A DNA stretch of 64,000 bases from Atrichornis clamosus (lineage: Eukaryota > Chordata > Aves > Passeriformes > Menuridae): the NCBI GenBank assembly GCA_013400975.1, contig WBMZ01014043.1, forward strand, positions 1-64,000. Reading direction: 5' to 3'. A program made the translations under genes and the position numbers. Positions 47,361 through 58,963 of this stretch are shown here, piece by piece; the first letter of the stretch is position 1; each line of letters opens with the position of its first letter. The notes below the pieces were generated by a model, which was not told the DNA's origin, made no database searches, and saw only the letters and a program-made list of their open reading frames with translations.

Positions 47361-50300
47361 AACAAATTTTATGGCTGACTTGCTTCCCGATTCATGGCAT
47401 ATTGTGTGTTGTAAAGAGAATCCGTTTAATCTATTTGCATTTCTTGCTATTTGCTTTGTAAAAGAAATACGAAGCTGTGTCATGCAGATGCATAGATTGT
47501 CACAGAGGTAACTTTTTCAGTGTATCTGACTAGTGCACAGAAAAAGCTAAATAGCTGAATGTTTGCAGAGACATCACCGTCCTTTAATTGCTCCTGAATT
47601 TGGATGACTTGCAGCAGCTAGAGGAAAAAAACTTTATATGTGAAATCAGTCAGCTTCAAAAATATTTGCTAAAATCAGAAAATTAGTCTAGTACATACCC
47701 TAATTCTGGTCCTTTTGCCAAAGAGTGTTCTTGAAGGGTACTATTGTTCTTGGAAGGCTGTCTTTCAACAATAGTTTAGTGGCAAATATAGGCAGATGCT
47801 TGCAAAAGAACTAATTTAACTATAGATTTGGTATATGTTATATATTTGTCATCTCTTTCCTGTTATACCTTATTTTATATTGAAAGCTGATATTTGTGTC
47901 TCTGTGAACAAATTTAATCACTTTTTGATAACTCAAGCCTTTGCAGAACAAGAGCTAAACTATTTTGGTGCTATTCATGAAAACAGTAATTTCTCTGATT
48001 ACAAGTTAAATTTAAAACAATGTCTCAATTCTCCTTCCATAATATTATTGAAATAACTAATAACTAATGTACAATGCTGAAAAATAACTTCAACATATCA
48101 AGAAACAAAAAAGTAAGCTGATAATTTGCTTGGAAATATGTCTCTGTTTTACAAGTGCAAAGTGTTGTATGTCTTTTGGAGAATTCAAATGTTGAAAGAC
48201 AAGGATAAAGGAAATTATTAACAAAATATAAAGAGATACTCATCCTTAGTGTCTGTAATAACAACGTGTGGTAATTTCCTGAACTTTACATCAGCTACTT
48301 TTCTGGGTAGGTTTAGCATTTATTAAATTTCTGGGAATAATTAATGGGTTAGATGAGGAGAGCTTTCTTTCAAACATCACAGTTAACAGTGCTGTACTTT
48401 TTCAAAGATGTTACAAGAGCCCTAGGAAATTACAAGAGTAATACTTGTATCCATTACTGGTTGAAGTACAAACAATTTTAAAAACCTTTTTTTCATATTG
48501 CCTTACAAATTATTCTGAAATTCATTGTCTAAGCAAGTACAGAAAGATAATGAAGGTTTTATTTACATTTCTTTGCAAACTGAGCATGTAAGTTCATTGC
48601 ACTGGTAACTTTTTACTAAAACCACCCTGAAGTATCTTCAAATATCAATTAATTATCTGCTATTCTTCCAAGCAGGTGTCTTTTTCTTATTGCTACCTAC
48701 ATGTTCCTACCTCACTCTTTACAGCAGTTTCAGAAGTGCACACCATTGATGTTAGTCGTCTGTATTAATATGAATCAATTTATTGGAGTCGTTGATAGGA
48801 TGAATTAGTTTAGATTGCAGACAGAAAGACAATTCTTTCAGTTGTTTGTTCTAGTTGTTGATTTATCAGATTTATCAGCTGTTGATTTCTATCAAATCAG
48901 TCTGTTGAGCTATCTTGAAGCCACACAGTCACTAATACAAAGGAATGGGCCAGAGCACACAAGAGGAGGTAGAAAAGAGGAGCAGCAATGCCCCTCTTGG
49001 CGGCCATGAGATTGGATTTCACCTAGTTTGAAACTGCCCTCTCTGACAGCCAAAATTACAAGAAAAGAGACTGCTTCTTTCATACCTTACATCACAGACT
49101 TGCTGCTCCTGGTAAGCAGAAGACAAATTAATGTTTCTACATTTCATTCACCAGATTTGTAGTGAAAATAGTGTGTGCCAGAGGTGACCGTCTAAGCAGT
49201 CTGCTTTTCACCTTGCAGATATGTAACAGTCAAATGCCAAAAGGAAAGACACTTCTTCCTTTGGGAGCTGTTTCATCCACAGAGATGGCAGATTACAAAA
49301 CAGATATTATCAGGTAGGATTACTAAAAGCCTGTGCTTACTGGAAGTTTCCTCCTAAATTCTATTGGCAGATAGTTAGCTTTTTGTACAGCTGGAGGAGA
49401 ACTTTTCTTCCACCTACCATTTCCATGCATGACTGTGGCTGATCTTGACAGCTTTGTATTTCCAATATTTTAATAAACTTTACAAGATTCATTATATGAA
49501 ATATGTAATGTGACAATTAATTAGAAGTGTTAGCTAATGTTGGTATTAAAGGAGTTAAAAGAAAAATGCACTAATTGACATAGAAAACCTTCTGAGCACC
49601 TGTAGGCCAGGCATCAAAAGTGAGTAAATCCAGCAATAAGCAGTTTGCAAGCTGGGACAAAAAACCAGCAGCCAAGGAGGAAAACTACACTGCAGTTTAC
49701 ATGGGTAATCAGTTTTTGGAAAACAGCTTTGGAAGGAGATGGGAAATAGATATCCTACAAGCAAAACCCTTGTAACTCTAACTACATGATCACTGTAGGG
49801 TAACACAGGAAGATTCTTCACTGAGATTGTATTTTATTGAAATGTACCCCAGATGACCCCATAGCAGAGTTTGAGAAACTACTGCCTTTTAAAGCATTTA
49901 AATCAATATAACAGGTGCAGGAGCCATTTATCGCTTCACAGAATAGTGAAATTTTATAAATTGTATCTATGTTTTCTGGTAAATAAAGTTAATTATCATA
50001 AATTCAGAAAGCTTCTTTCAAAGGTGCATTTATGATAACCATATTTTATAGCCTCTCTAGCTTGTCAGGATGAACATAATCAAATACTAAATATTGCTAG
50101 CACCAAGCTCTAGATTTAACTACCTAATGACCTGTATCTACCTCCTGTTTATCACATGACTGAGGTAAAGGTGAGTACATGCCTGTTTTGAACTGATAGC
50201 ATTACACACCACACGTTGTTCCACCCTCTGCTGCAAAATAGGCATAGCAGTGATGAGCAGGAACTTATGTTCAGCCTGTAGCTAAGAAATATATGTAATA

Positions 50301-51535
50301 ACCTTCCAGAACACCTCACCACATTCTCCCGACACAGAAAGAGTTTAATATTATATTCAGAATATATTCCATTAAACATGATTTATTTCATCCTATTTAA
50401 TATTTAGGAACCCAATTGAGAGTTTATATTTAACCAGAACTTACATCACAAATGCTTTTGCACGCTGTGCCCTTTTGTTCAGAGCATACACACCTGCATG
50501 CGTGGATCTCAGAAGGGTGTAAATGAGATGAAGAACTTTATCCTCATTGTAGCTCCAATTTGTGAGTTTTTTGTTCCTTCAGGCTTTCTTCCTGCAGTGT
50601 GGGACCTGTCCCTAGACCTTTCAGGGCTGTATTTCAGGTTGATACAGCAATCCCGTAGTGATGCTTGTCCAATGAGTCCTGTGGTCACGTAAGACTTTGA
50701 GATGAGTGTGCAGAGATCTTTGCTCTTTTAGTGAGTTTCTGATTTTAAAAGCCTCTGAGTTTTCTTTAGAAGGGCAGGTTTTAACTAAAATGAGAACAAG
50801 AACAGCTGATTCTTTCAGTAGAAGTGGACAGCCAGATAGAATAGAAATAAAGGTGGCTTATCCACCTGTTTTCCTGATGACTGTATTTTTGACAGGTGAT
50901 TGGTTTCTGCTTCAGTTCGTTTGGTGGCCTTTTTACTTTTATCAAATGATGAGCACATTTTTTTGCTGCCTGGCAAGTACACTTGATCTAGTAATGTCTA
51001 TTTGTTGTCTGCTTCTCTCACACTATGTCTGTACTAACAACCAGCTAAACTGTTCTGAAAAGAAAACCAATTTTTTTCTGAGCACCTAGAACCCACGTTG
51101 TGCAAGTTTTGGATATTTTATTTCAGGTTAGATCTAGTCTGGTCCCCTGGTCTTTATGCCAATTAGTGATTGGATCACTCTGACCCAGGTTAATGTTGAC
51201 ATTAGCAAGATGCAGTTATCCTAGTTCAGTTTCATCTAAAGGGACCCATTTTGTGTGGTCTGAGACAACTCTGTGGTGCAAATAAAAGCATGTTAACTGA
51301 GGAAAATTAGGAGATTTGCATTGAAAGGGCATTCATAATGCAAGCAAATATGCCAGTGTAGAGTCACTGTGAGTTACAGATTCTCCTCATTTACATGTTC
51401 TGACCTCCTTAACTCTCATTTATTGACCTACTATAACTATGGTTTGATGTTTTCTCTCCCTTGAGAATGAAGAGAGTTGTTCTTCAACAACTCTAGAAGA
51501 TTCTGCCTGCCTTGTGAAATCTTGTAGAGAGCTGT

Positions 51536-51593
51536 ACATATATCTGAGAATATATGTATGTATTATTATATGTATGTATATTATATATATATG
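51536..51593. repeat. TATG/TA microsatellite
   Basis: Interrupted repeats of TATG and TA, ending in a run of seven TA-type steps. A simple-sequence repeat. Confidence 0.7.
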
Positions 51594-54500
51594 TGAATTA
51601 ATCAGAGAATGTGGTTCACAGGGAATTTCTTCAAAAGCCCGTGTGAATTAGAACTGATGAGACAGCCCCTTCTTGTAATGGGATAGATCAAAATAGCATG
51701 TGACAAAGGCAAAAATAATTCTAAAGGCCTTGCCTCTAGCTGTTCAGGGGGATCAAGCCAAGGGAAACACACAGGGTGGGGATTTCGCAGTAGGTACTAG
51801 AATAAAGAAAAGCAGATGGATAATGTTTTGGAAATAACCTGAATATTTTTGTTGAAATAAAGTGTGGGGATACCTCACGCAAAATAAAACCATTCCATTT
51901 GTTGTTATGTTTGTACAGAGACTAGATATGATTTACACACAACGCCATTTACAAATATTTTGAAATCTTTATTGTGTATCTCAAGATCTTAAATACAAAG
52001 TTGCAATTTTTATTCACTGGAACAAGGGAAGTTTCTTTCAGTGAAAAGTCTTCCACAAGGGAAAGAAAAAAACCAACCTCAGGCCAGTCTGCAGAGAAGC
52101 TTGTTGTATTGCCTTATACGTTTTGTTCTGGGCACCTGAACAGGGAACAATGCCCCACTTTTCAGTAGAACAAAAGATTCCTTCATTGCCCAAATGCTGG
52201 GAAAGATGACAGCTGCAAAATTGGAGCCTCAGAGGACAGGTAGCTTGCATGAGACCTATTAGGAAATGGACTATTCATGCAGAGTTTAATGCCTAAACAT
52301 ATCTACTTCAAACTGTAGTGAGATTAGCCTCCTTTACAAATATGTACATGTTTAATGGTAATCCTGGATGATTTTGGTTGTGAGAAATCTGATGCTAAAA
52401 TAGAGAAAACTAGGTGTCGTACACTGGTGTATGTGAGAACTTTTAAAGCTTTAATATCCTAAGAATATAAATTATAATTCCCTTTATATGTGAATCTGTG
52501 CTTTTTCAACTCAGAACATCTCAAGTAAATTCTATGAAACAAAGGATATAAACAACATGTCAGTACAACTCAATTCCTTATTTACAGACCTTATATAATT
52601 TAAAAAGAAAGACTTAGCATAAATGTTATTTATATAGTCTCACGTTAAATAGAAGCTAGTCATATTTTTTAATCAGAAATATATAATTAGGCTGTAGCTC
52701 TATTTCAGGCTTCCTCACTGTTGTAGTGGAAGAAGGTGTCATAAAGGGAGGGTGAATGTCAACTAGACACTAAATTGCATATACTAGGAATGTCCAAAGG
52801 TTGGAGTCTGACTTTTGCACTTGCTATTCACCACAGATGCAGGCAGGTTTGTAATTGTTTTGCTTGCACCCTGTCTTTGAGACATGCAAACATGGTAATT
52901 ATAACAATTGTGAAAAAAATACTCCTCAGTTTTATAGTTTTTTTTTTTCCCAGGAGTTTAATTTGTGTAGTTTGAACCTGTTGGAAGGTTTTCAGGAACA
53001 TGCATAGCAAGTGGTTATGCCAGATTCTGTAAATTCTTAACAATTTCTGTTAAGGCAGTGATTTTATGCTGGATTTATACAGATTTAACTATGAATAGGT
53101 TGTGCCTTCTCATTTAAAGCTTTTTCTTTTACTGGTTAAACCAAAAGAAATTTAGAAATTTGTTTCACAAATTTACATCCCCTTTTCATGTTTTCTAAGG
53201 TGCACATGCAGAGATTTTTGTGATAGGTGACCATAGTATTCACAATATCCTTGCCAAACAATTCAAAAGTTGAGATGAACTGTTATATTCACCTTCTCAG
53301 TTTCTGCCTGTTGCTGTGGGCACATTTTTATACACACTTTCACTATAGACGCAATTGCTTCAAAGGAAGTTGTTTTTATTGTGTACAAAACAGGCAGAAA
53401 ATGAAAGAACTGTCAGTTTTGCAGCTGTCTGCATGGAGCTGGACTTGTGTCTGAACAGTGTCACAACATCTTACGAAAGGGGATTAAACCACAGGTGAAA
53501 GAGGGAATGGGCAGAGGAGAAGAAATATTTCAATAGTCCCAAAGACAGGCTAAAGTAAATCTGTGCAACTTATGTGAACTGCAGTAGTGTTTTTCGAATT
53601 CAAAATAGCTAAACCCATCTTGTTTCCACTTCCTCTCACTGTGTTATAATGTCTCACAGAAAAAAGATGTAGACTGATGTAGAAACAGTAATAATGGGTG
53701 AACAGAGGTAATAGTATGATGGTAGGAAAAATCAGCTTGGAGGTTTTTTGTTGGGAGTAAGTAGAGTTGTAATGTAATAAAATAAATGTTAAGAAATGAA
53801 TGTAGAATGGATAGAAACAGAGTAGAGAAAGCAAGGATGAAATCGTGTGGAGTGAAGTTGAAGAGAAGAGGTTGTTAAAGGGGAGAGGCCAAATAGATAA
53901 AATTCAGTTCAAAATGCAGATAGGCCTCTGACTGTCATATAGTCCCAGTTAAGCTGTTCCTGTTCATGCTGTTACTCTATTAAACAGATTGAGTCTCAAT
54001 GGTCTGACGTGATTTTTGTTTTTACTGTATGCTGTTTCCTCAGTTATGAGTGGCAGAGGAGTTTTATCTGCAGACACTTCAGCTTAAAAGGGGCAAGGTG
54101 TTGACAGGCTGCTCTTTGTGTGCGGTCCTCTTGCTCTGGCGTTCAGTTGGCTATTTTATCTAACAGGGCATGATGCAAGAGTTGTCTATTTTCTAGGCTG
54201 TGAAACTGCTGGTAGACCCGTACCTTAAATGACATTGCTACCGAAATCAATATTCTATTTCTAAAAGTGTAGGAAGTTTGTAGGAATGGCCAGATGGCTT
54301 TGCATGGTCACTGAATTATAGCGTTTACAAAATACTTGAAAGATGTTTCTGTGGTTTCTATAAAAATGGGGGAAGGAGGGAAAGCTGACAGAAAGACTGA
54401 AACTCTTTTTTCTAGGTGTGTTTTCATAGCAATATTACTCTGTGGTACAGTGGTTCTTCAGACTCTAACCTTTTTATGTTAATTTGTTGACTATCTCATC

Positions 54501-55338
54501 AGAAGCTGAAAGTCTTGTTCTGAGCTTAAAATTATCTATGCCTTCTGCCTTTAGACCCAGACAAGAAGTACAGTTGTGGTTCAGTGATTGAGAAATAATG
54601 TACTTCCATAAAATTTAAGGCTTCATAGAACTGGTCTGTGGTAACTTTTTCTTTTACGTGCAAACCTGAAAACCTTATGAAAAACGACAGCATAAAATAT
54701 CTATGAGAAAACTACATTATTGCATCAAAGTTAGAAGAAAGCTGAAGAAAGAAAGGCCTTTTAAGCTAATTTCAGCAATTTCCTAATTGTGCTATTTATT
54801 AATAGATCTTTAAATCTTATATCACTGCTTAGCAGCAATGTTTCATATGCAGGGTAAAAAGGACTAGAAACTCACTGGTACTTCTATTGTGATCTATGTT
54901 TGTAGCATAAACATATCTACTGGAAGGTATCAAAGTTGCCCACCCCTCCATCTTGTATTAATAATAAGTGAATAGGATGAGAAGGCATCCTCTTGGCAGT
55001 TGCCTACATGGTAAATGGTATAGGTGGTGGACCTTTTAATGCAGAAAGTCAAAGATTATTCTTGGTCTCTAATGGCATATAACAGTAGCTAAGCTTTTGG
55101 TTTAAGGATGGTTGATACAGAAGGCTGAAGTGCCTATCTTCAATGAAAGTGCTTATTTTATCAACTTTCCACTTTAAATCTTGGGTCAGCTTGGATGCTA
55201 ATCCTTTGATTCCAAATTTTAAGTCAAACCAGATATCAGATGATACGAATAATTCTACCATTAAAAAGAAAAACCTCAAACCAAAACAAACCAACAAACC
55301 CCTCAGGATTACCTTTGTTCTAATATTTAGCATGGATA

Positions 55339-55462
55339 CAGAATCATAGACTTATAGAATGGCCTGGGTTGGAAGAGACCTTAAAGATCATCTGTTGCCA
55401 ACCCCCTGCTGTGGACAGGGACACCTTTCACTAGACCGGGTGTCTCCGAGATCCATCCAACC
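55339..55462 (-). mobile_element. CR1 LINE, truncated 3' end, minus strand
   Basis: On the plus strand it reads as the reverse complement of a CR1 end: AGAATCATAG, ATAGAATGGCCTGGGTTGG, AAGAGACCTTAAAGATCATC, CCAACCCCCTGC, GACAGGGACACCTTTCACTAG, then ATCCATCCAACC. Similarity stops abruptly at about 55462, so only about 125 bases of the 3' end remain. An A-rich CAAACC stretch lies just to its left. Confidence 0.9.
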
Positions 55463-56735
55463 AGAATATAGCCTGTCTTAATACTGATCACAAAATTTTT
55501 TCCAATACTGAAGCTTGAAATGATCCTACTCAACATCAGAATATTTCTCTGAAACCTCCATTGGAGTTCACCATTGTATCCTGGGAATTTTAATTCTTAA
55601 TAGACTAGGTAGATGACTGTCTTGAGAATAGAGGTGATAGCAATTGAAGGTTACAGTCATGTCCTATGAGTCAGTGTCTGTATCACCATTGTAAGTACCA
55701 TTTCATGGAGGCAAGGAGGAGCTTTGCTATCTCAGGAGAGGGCTAAATCATCCCTCTGAGAATCCTGGGGGATGGAAGTAAGAATGCCTGTCAGGGCAGG
55801 GTTAGAGACAGTTGCTTAGGGAATTATGATCATTCTGTATTTTCAGATCTGCACAGTATCTGTTCTTGTGATCTTTGTCATGGTAAATGTATTTCATATA
55901 ATCTGAGGTAGTTTTTATCTAAAGTCCATCTATTATTTCTGTTAAAAGCTCTGTAAAAAATTACTTCTTTACAGTAGCCTTTTCAAAACAGGAATAAACA
56001 ATCTACTGAGAAAACACGACTTTGTGGTAATCTTTCTAAGAGGAAGAATGAACCTTCTTCTTTCAGTCACAGATTCTTCTGTATTTCCATGACATGTAAT
56101 TATTTTATTGAGAAAACAAAAGAGGGGCACTGGTCCTGCATGATGTTCAATTTCCCATGTAAGTATATGATCATCACCGCACAGAGCTTTTCTCTTGAGG
56201 CTTATACAATCAGGAATGTAAGGATTACACAGAGTATATCATGTACATTGTACTACTTCCTAACAGTCTAAAATATCACAGAGCACAATAGTAGTGCCTC
56301 TCTTGGAATAACTGCTGACTTTCTTTTGTCAGACCCATGAAGATAAATCACATAAGCCTCTTAAATTTGGAATAATAATCTTTGGTGATTAAAACAGCTG
56401 ATGAAAGCTTTAGAAGTTGGCTTGTTGCCACATGCTGATTTCCTGTCCTGCCAGGTAATGTTGTTTGACCAGTTACTGGCAAAGTTTCCCTCTCAGGACC
56501 TTGCTTTGTTGATTTTTTTTTGAAATAACAATCCTCAAAGATTCAAATTTAATGAATCTATTAGATATATTCAGTCCCTTCTTAGCTGTTAATACTTCCC
56601 TGCAATGTCAGATTTAAAGTGAACAAAATGTTGATTTCTTGCAATGTTCTTAAAGACAAAGCAATAGTCTCAAAGATTTAAAGGCAGAACTTTACTGTAA
56701 ACCTGCATTTTTGCAATATTGTTCATTGTTTGTGA

Positions 56736-56743
56736 TGACGTCA
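56736..56743. promoter_or_regulatory. Consensus cAMP-response element
   Basis: TGACGTCA, the full palindromic CREB/ATF site, inside a 10-base palindrome. CpG is rare in these flanks, so retention of the central CG is notable. Whether it is bound is unknown. Confidence 0.4.
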
Positions 56744-57695
56744 TACACAATTATCAGTATCATTCTTGTTTTTACAGAATTGTTATACCTTGTAACTCAA
56801 AGACCAGAAATTATTATTGATGTTAGTGTTGCACGGTTAATGTTGGTGAGTGGTAAAAGGCACGTGTATTCTCCGTGAATGGATTTAGTACTTTAATTAG
56901 GCTCATGGATTTTACTATAACTATATAGTATAACAAATCTGGAAATTTTATATCTAGTTCAGGAGAAATAGAGGAAAACAGAGGCTTTGAAATGAAAGAT
57001 GAGATAGAACATCTTTGGAGTAGCCCTTATTTTCTTTGGTGTCTATTTTTACCTTGTACCCTCATTCTGAACAATCAAGTATTAATTTTTATATTCAGAC
57101 TTCCTCCCTTGGAAGGAGAGTTAATGATATTGAACTTTATATAAGGTATCAGTTCCAGGATGGCATCTTTAGATTACTACAGATAAGTTTCAGGGTTATC
57201 ATATTAGATGAATGAAGCAATTCCCACCTTTCCAAATGTTTTCTTCATACTCTTTGTATATGCAGTGAATGTGCATCTGCCTTCACAGGCTCATGTTTAT
57301 TGTTCTTTTTGCTTGACAAGGCAGATTTTGTAGGTGGAGAAGTAAAAAAGCTTTGATTTGTGGGCCTTAGTTTCCAACATTACTGATATGACTAGTTTTC
57401 TGATGCTAGACTAATTTCTTTAATTTTTTTCTACCTGTTTATGTTCAGATAAACTGCTTTTGAAGTTCAACTCTAAGGTGTACATGGCTTCTTTTGTGTA
57501 TTTGAAGCTACAGTTAAGTCAATTTTATTTTATAGAGAGGGAATTCAGTATTCAATATAACACTCACCCTGTAATACGAAGCAGTACTTGTCATGCTATG
57601 ACTCTATTTTAAAACAATTTCAAAGCTTTTGTTTATTTTTTTTTCAGACGTGCAGCTAGAATTTTGAAAACTAAACAGAACTTTTATACGTTCTT

Positions 57696-57752
57696 TTATA
57701 TTTTTATATATTTTATTATTATCATATATTTTATTATATATTATATATATTT
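57696..57752. repeat. AT-rich low-complexity tract
   Basis: Repeated TTTTATATATTTTATTAT-type units with no G or C over most of the stretch. Confidence 0.7.
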
Positions 57753-58898
57753 TATGTTTGGAATTCTTCTGAGATAAGAGTATTTATTCAATCAATGGGT
57801 AAATTTGTATTGTTCCTCATGTGAGCCAGAAGTCCTCAAGTGTCGTGACAAAATTATACTCTCCAGCAGTGAAATTACACTGGTGCTCTTGTTTCACATT
57901 ATGGAGTGCTACAGTGATAAACAGCTCTTCTTACATGTAAAAAATAGATACTATCTACCTGTCTTAATATATTTTTAATGATATTTACATACCTTTAGAG
58001 AGTATATAAATCTTGAGTTTTGGATGGTTTGGTTCTGTTTGCGTAAGCAGCAGCTGTTCTCTGGGCCAGATTGTTGCTGTCTCGGACTTTTTCACTTATA
58101 CTGAAGCAAGGGTAATGATAACGCTGAAAATTCTCAATAATGCTGAAACTAATCAATATAACTAGAATTTATTTAACTAGAATCTTCTATTGAAAATCTG
58201 GGCCCTTCAGGTTTGTGCCTATTACCTTGTGCTCTTTACTGACCAGGAAATCCAAGTTGTTCTTGTAGCAACTGCTGCACCCTACATAGCAAGACAAGGG
58301 CAAGAGTGAATCAGAGACTTTGGCTTTTCCACCTGCAAAACCAAAAGAACAGTAATTCCGCTGCCTTAGAGGAGAATTAAAGCACAAGTAGTCTAAATTT
58401 TGAGTTGGGATATTGCATGAAGGATGAGAGCTGGTACCTTACCTTTCTATTAAGTGCGAAGGCAAAAGGGAGATGTTAATAGGTGATCTACTTGTTCCAA
58501 ATATATATAAAGCTAACAGAAATGACAGTGTGCATCAAGGACAGGAGAATGAGGTCAGTTGTAATGACATAAAATAGTGGAATATGTTATTTGTCTGCGT
58601 AACTGAAATCCTGAAAAAATTAGGATGATGTATGCTAATGAAGTCAACTAGATTTTTGTCTTTAGGAATCTTTTGATATCTGATACTTTTTTGGTTTATT
58701 TCTACGTGTTTCAAAGATAAGCATAACATTTTTAGACTATTTTTTTGAAATGAACAATTCAGATTGCACTTTTGAGGAAATCCATTGTTAATTTTAATGA
58801 TGGTTACTAAATGTGTTTCAAAAAGCACAGGTGTAAAAAAGATAGGATGTACCTTAATTTCAGAGGTTGTCAGTTAAATCTTAAGTTAGTGCTGGTGC

Positions 58899-58963
58899 TA
58901 AAATCTTACACATAAGATTTTATTTCAAGATTTTATCTCAAGACACATCTGTGTCTTGAGATA
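58899..58963. repeat. Cluster of two perfect inverted repeats with a 13-base tandem repeat
   Basis: Inverted repeat 1 has 10-base arms TAAAATCTTA (58899-58908) and TAAGATTTTA (58913-58922) around CACA. Inverted repeat 2 has 14-base arms TATCTCAAGACACA (58934-58947) and TGTGTCTTGAGATA (58950-58963) around TC. Between and overlapping them, AAGATTTTATTTC and AAGATTTTATCTC (58914-58939) form a tandem pair with one difference. No mismatch occurs in either set of arms. Confidence 0.85.

Larger units (their letters stand above)
43401..55338. other. Non-coding desert, segment 4
   Basis: About 12 kb without a recognisable gene. It contains an inverted repeat at 43633-43669, the twin palindromes at 44046-44085, a 13-base minisatellite at 47322-47360 and a TATG/TA-rich microsatellite at 51536-51593. 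An open frame of 127 codons at 50706-51089 is hydrophobic but has no family motif, and is taken as chance. Confidence 0.55.

Noticed and set aside
50706..51089. 127-codon hydrophobic open frame (possible membrane protein)
   Set aside because: Hydrophobicity follows from T-rich codons; no family motif, promoter or exon signals.
55339..55462. Possible tRNA or SINE in the minus-strand repeat
   Set aside because: The words match the CR1 3' end, and there is no A-box/B-box pair or cloverleaf.
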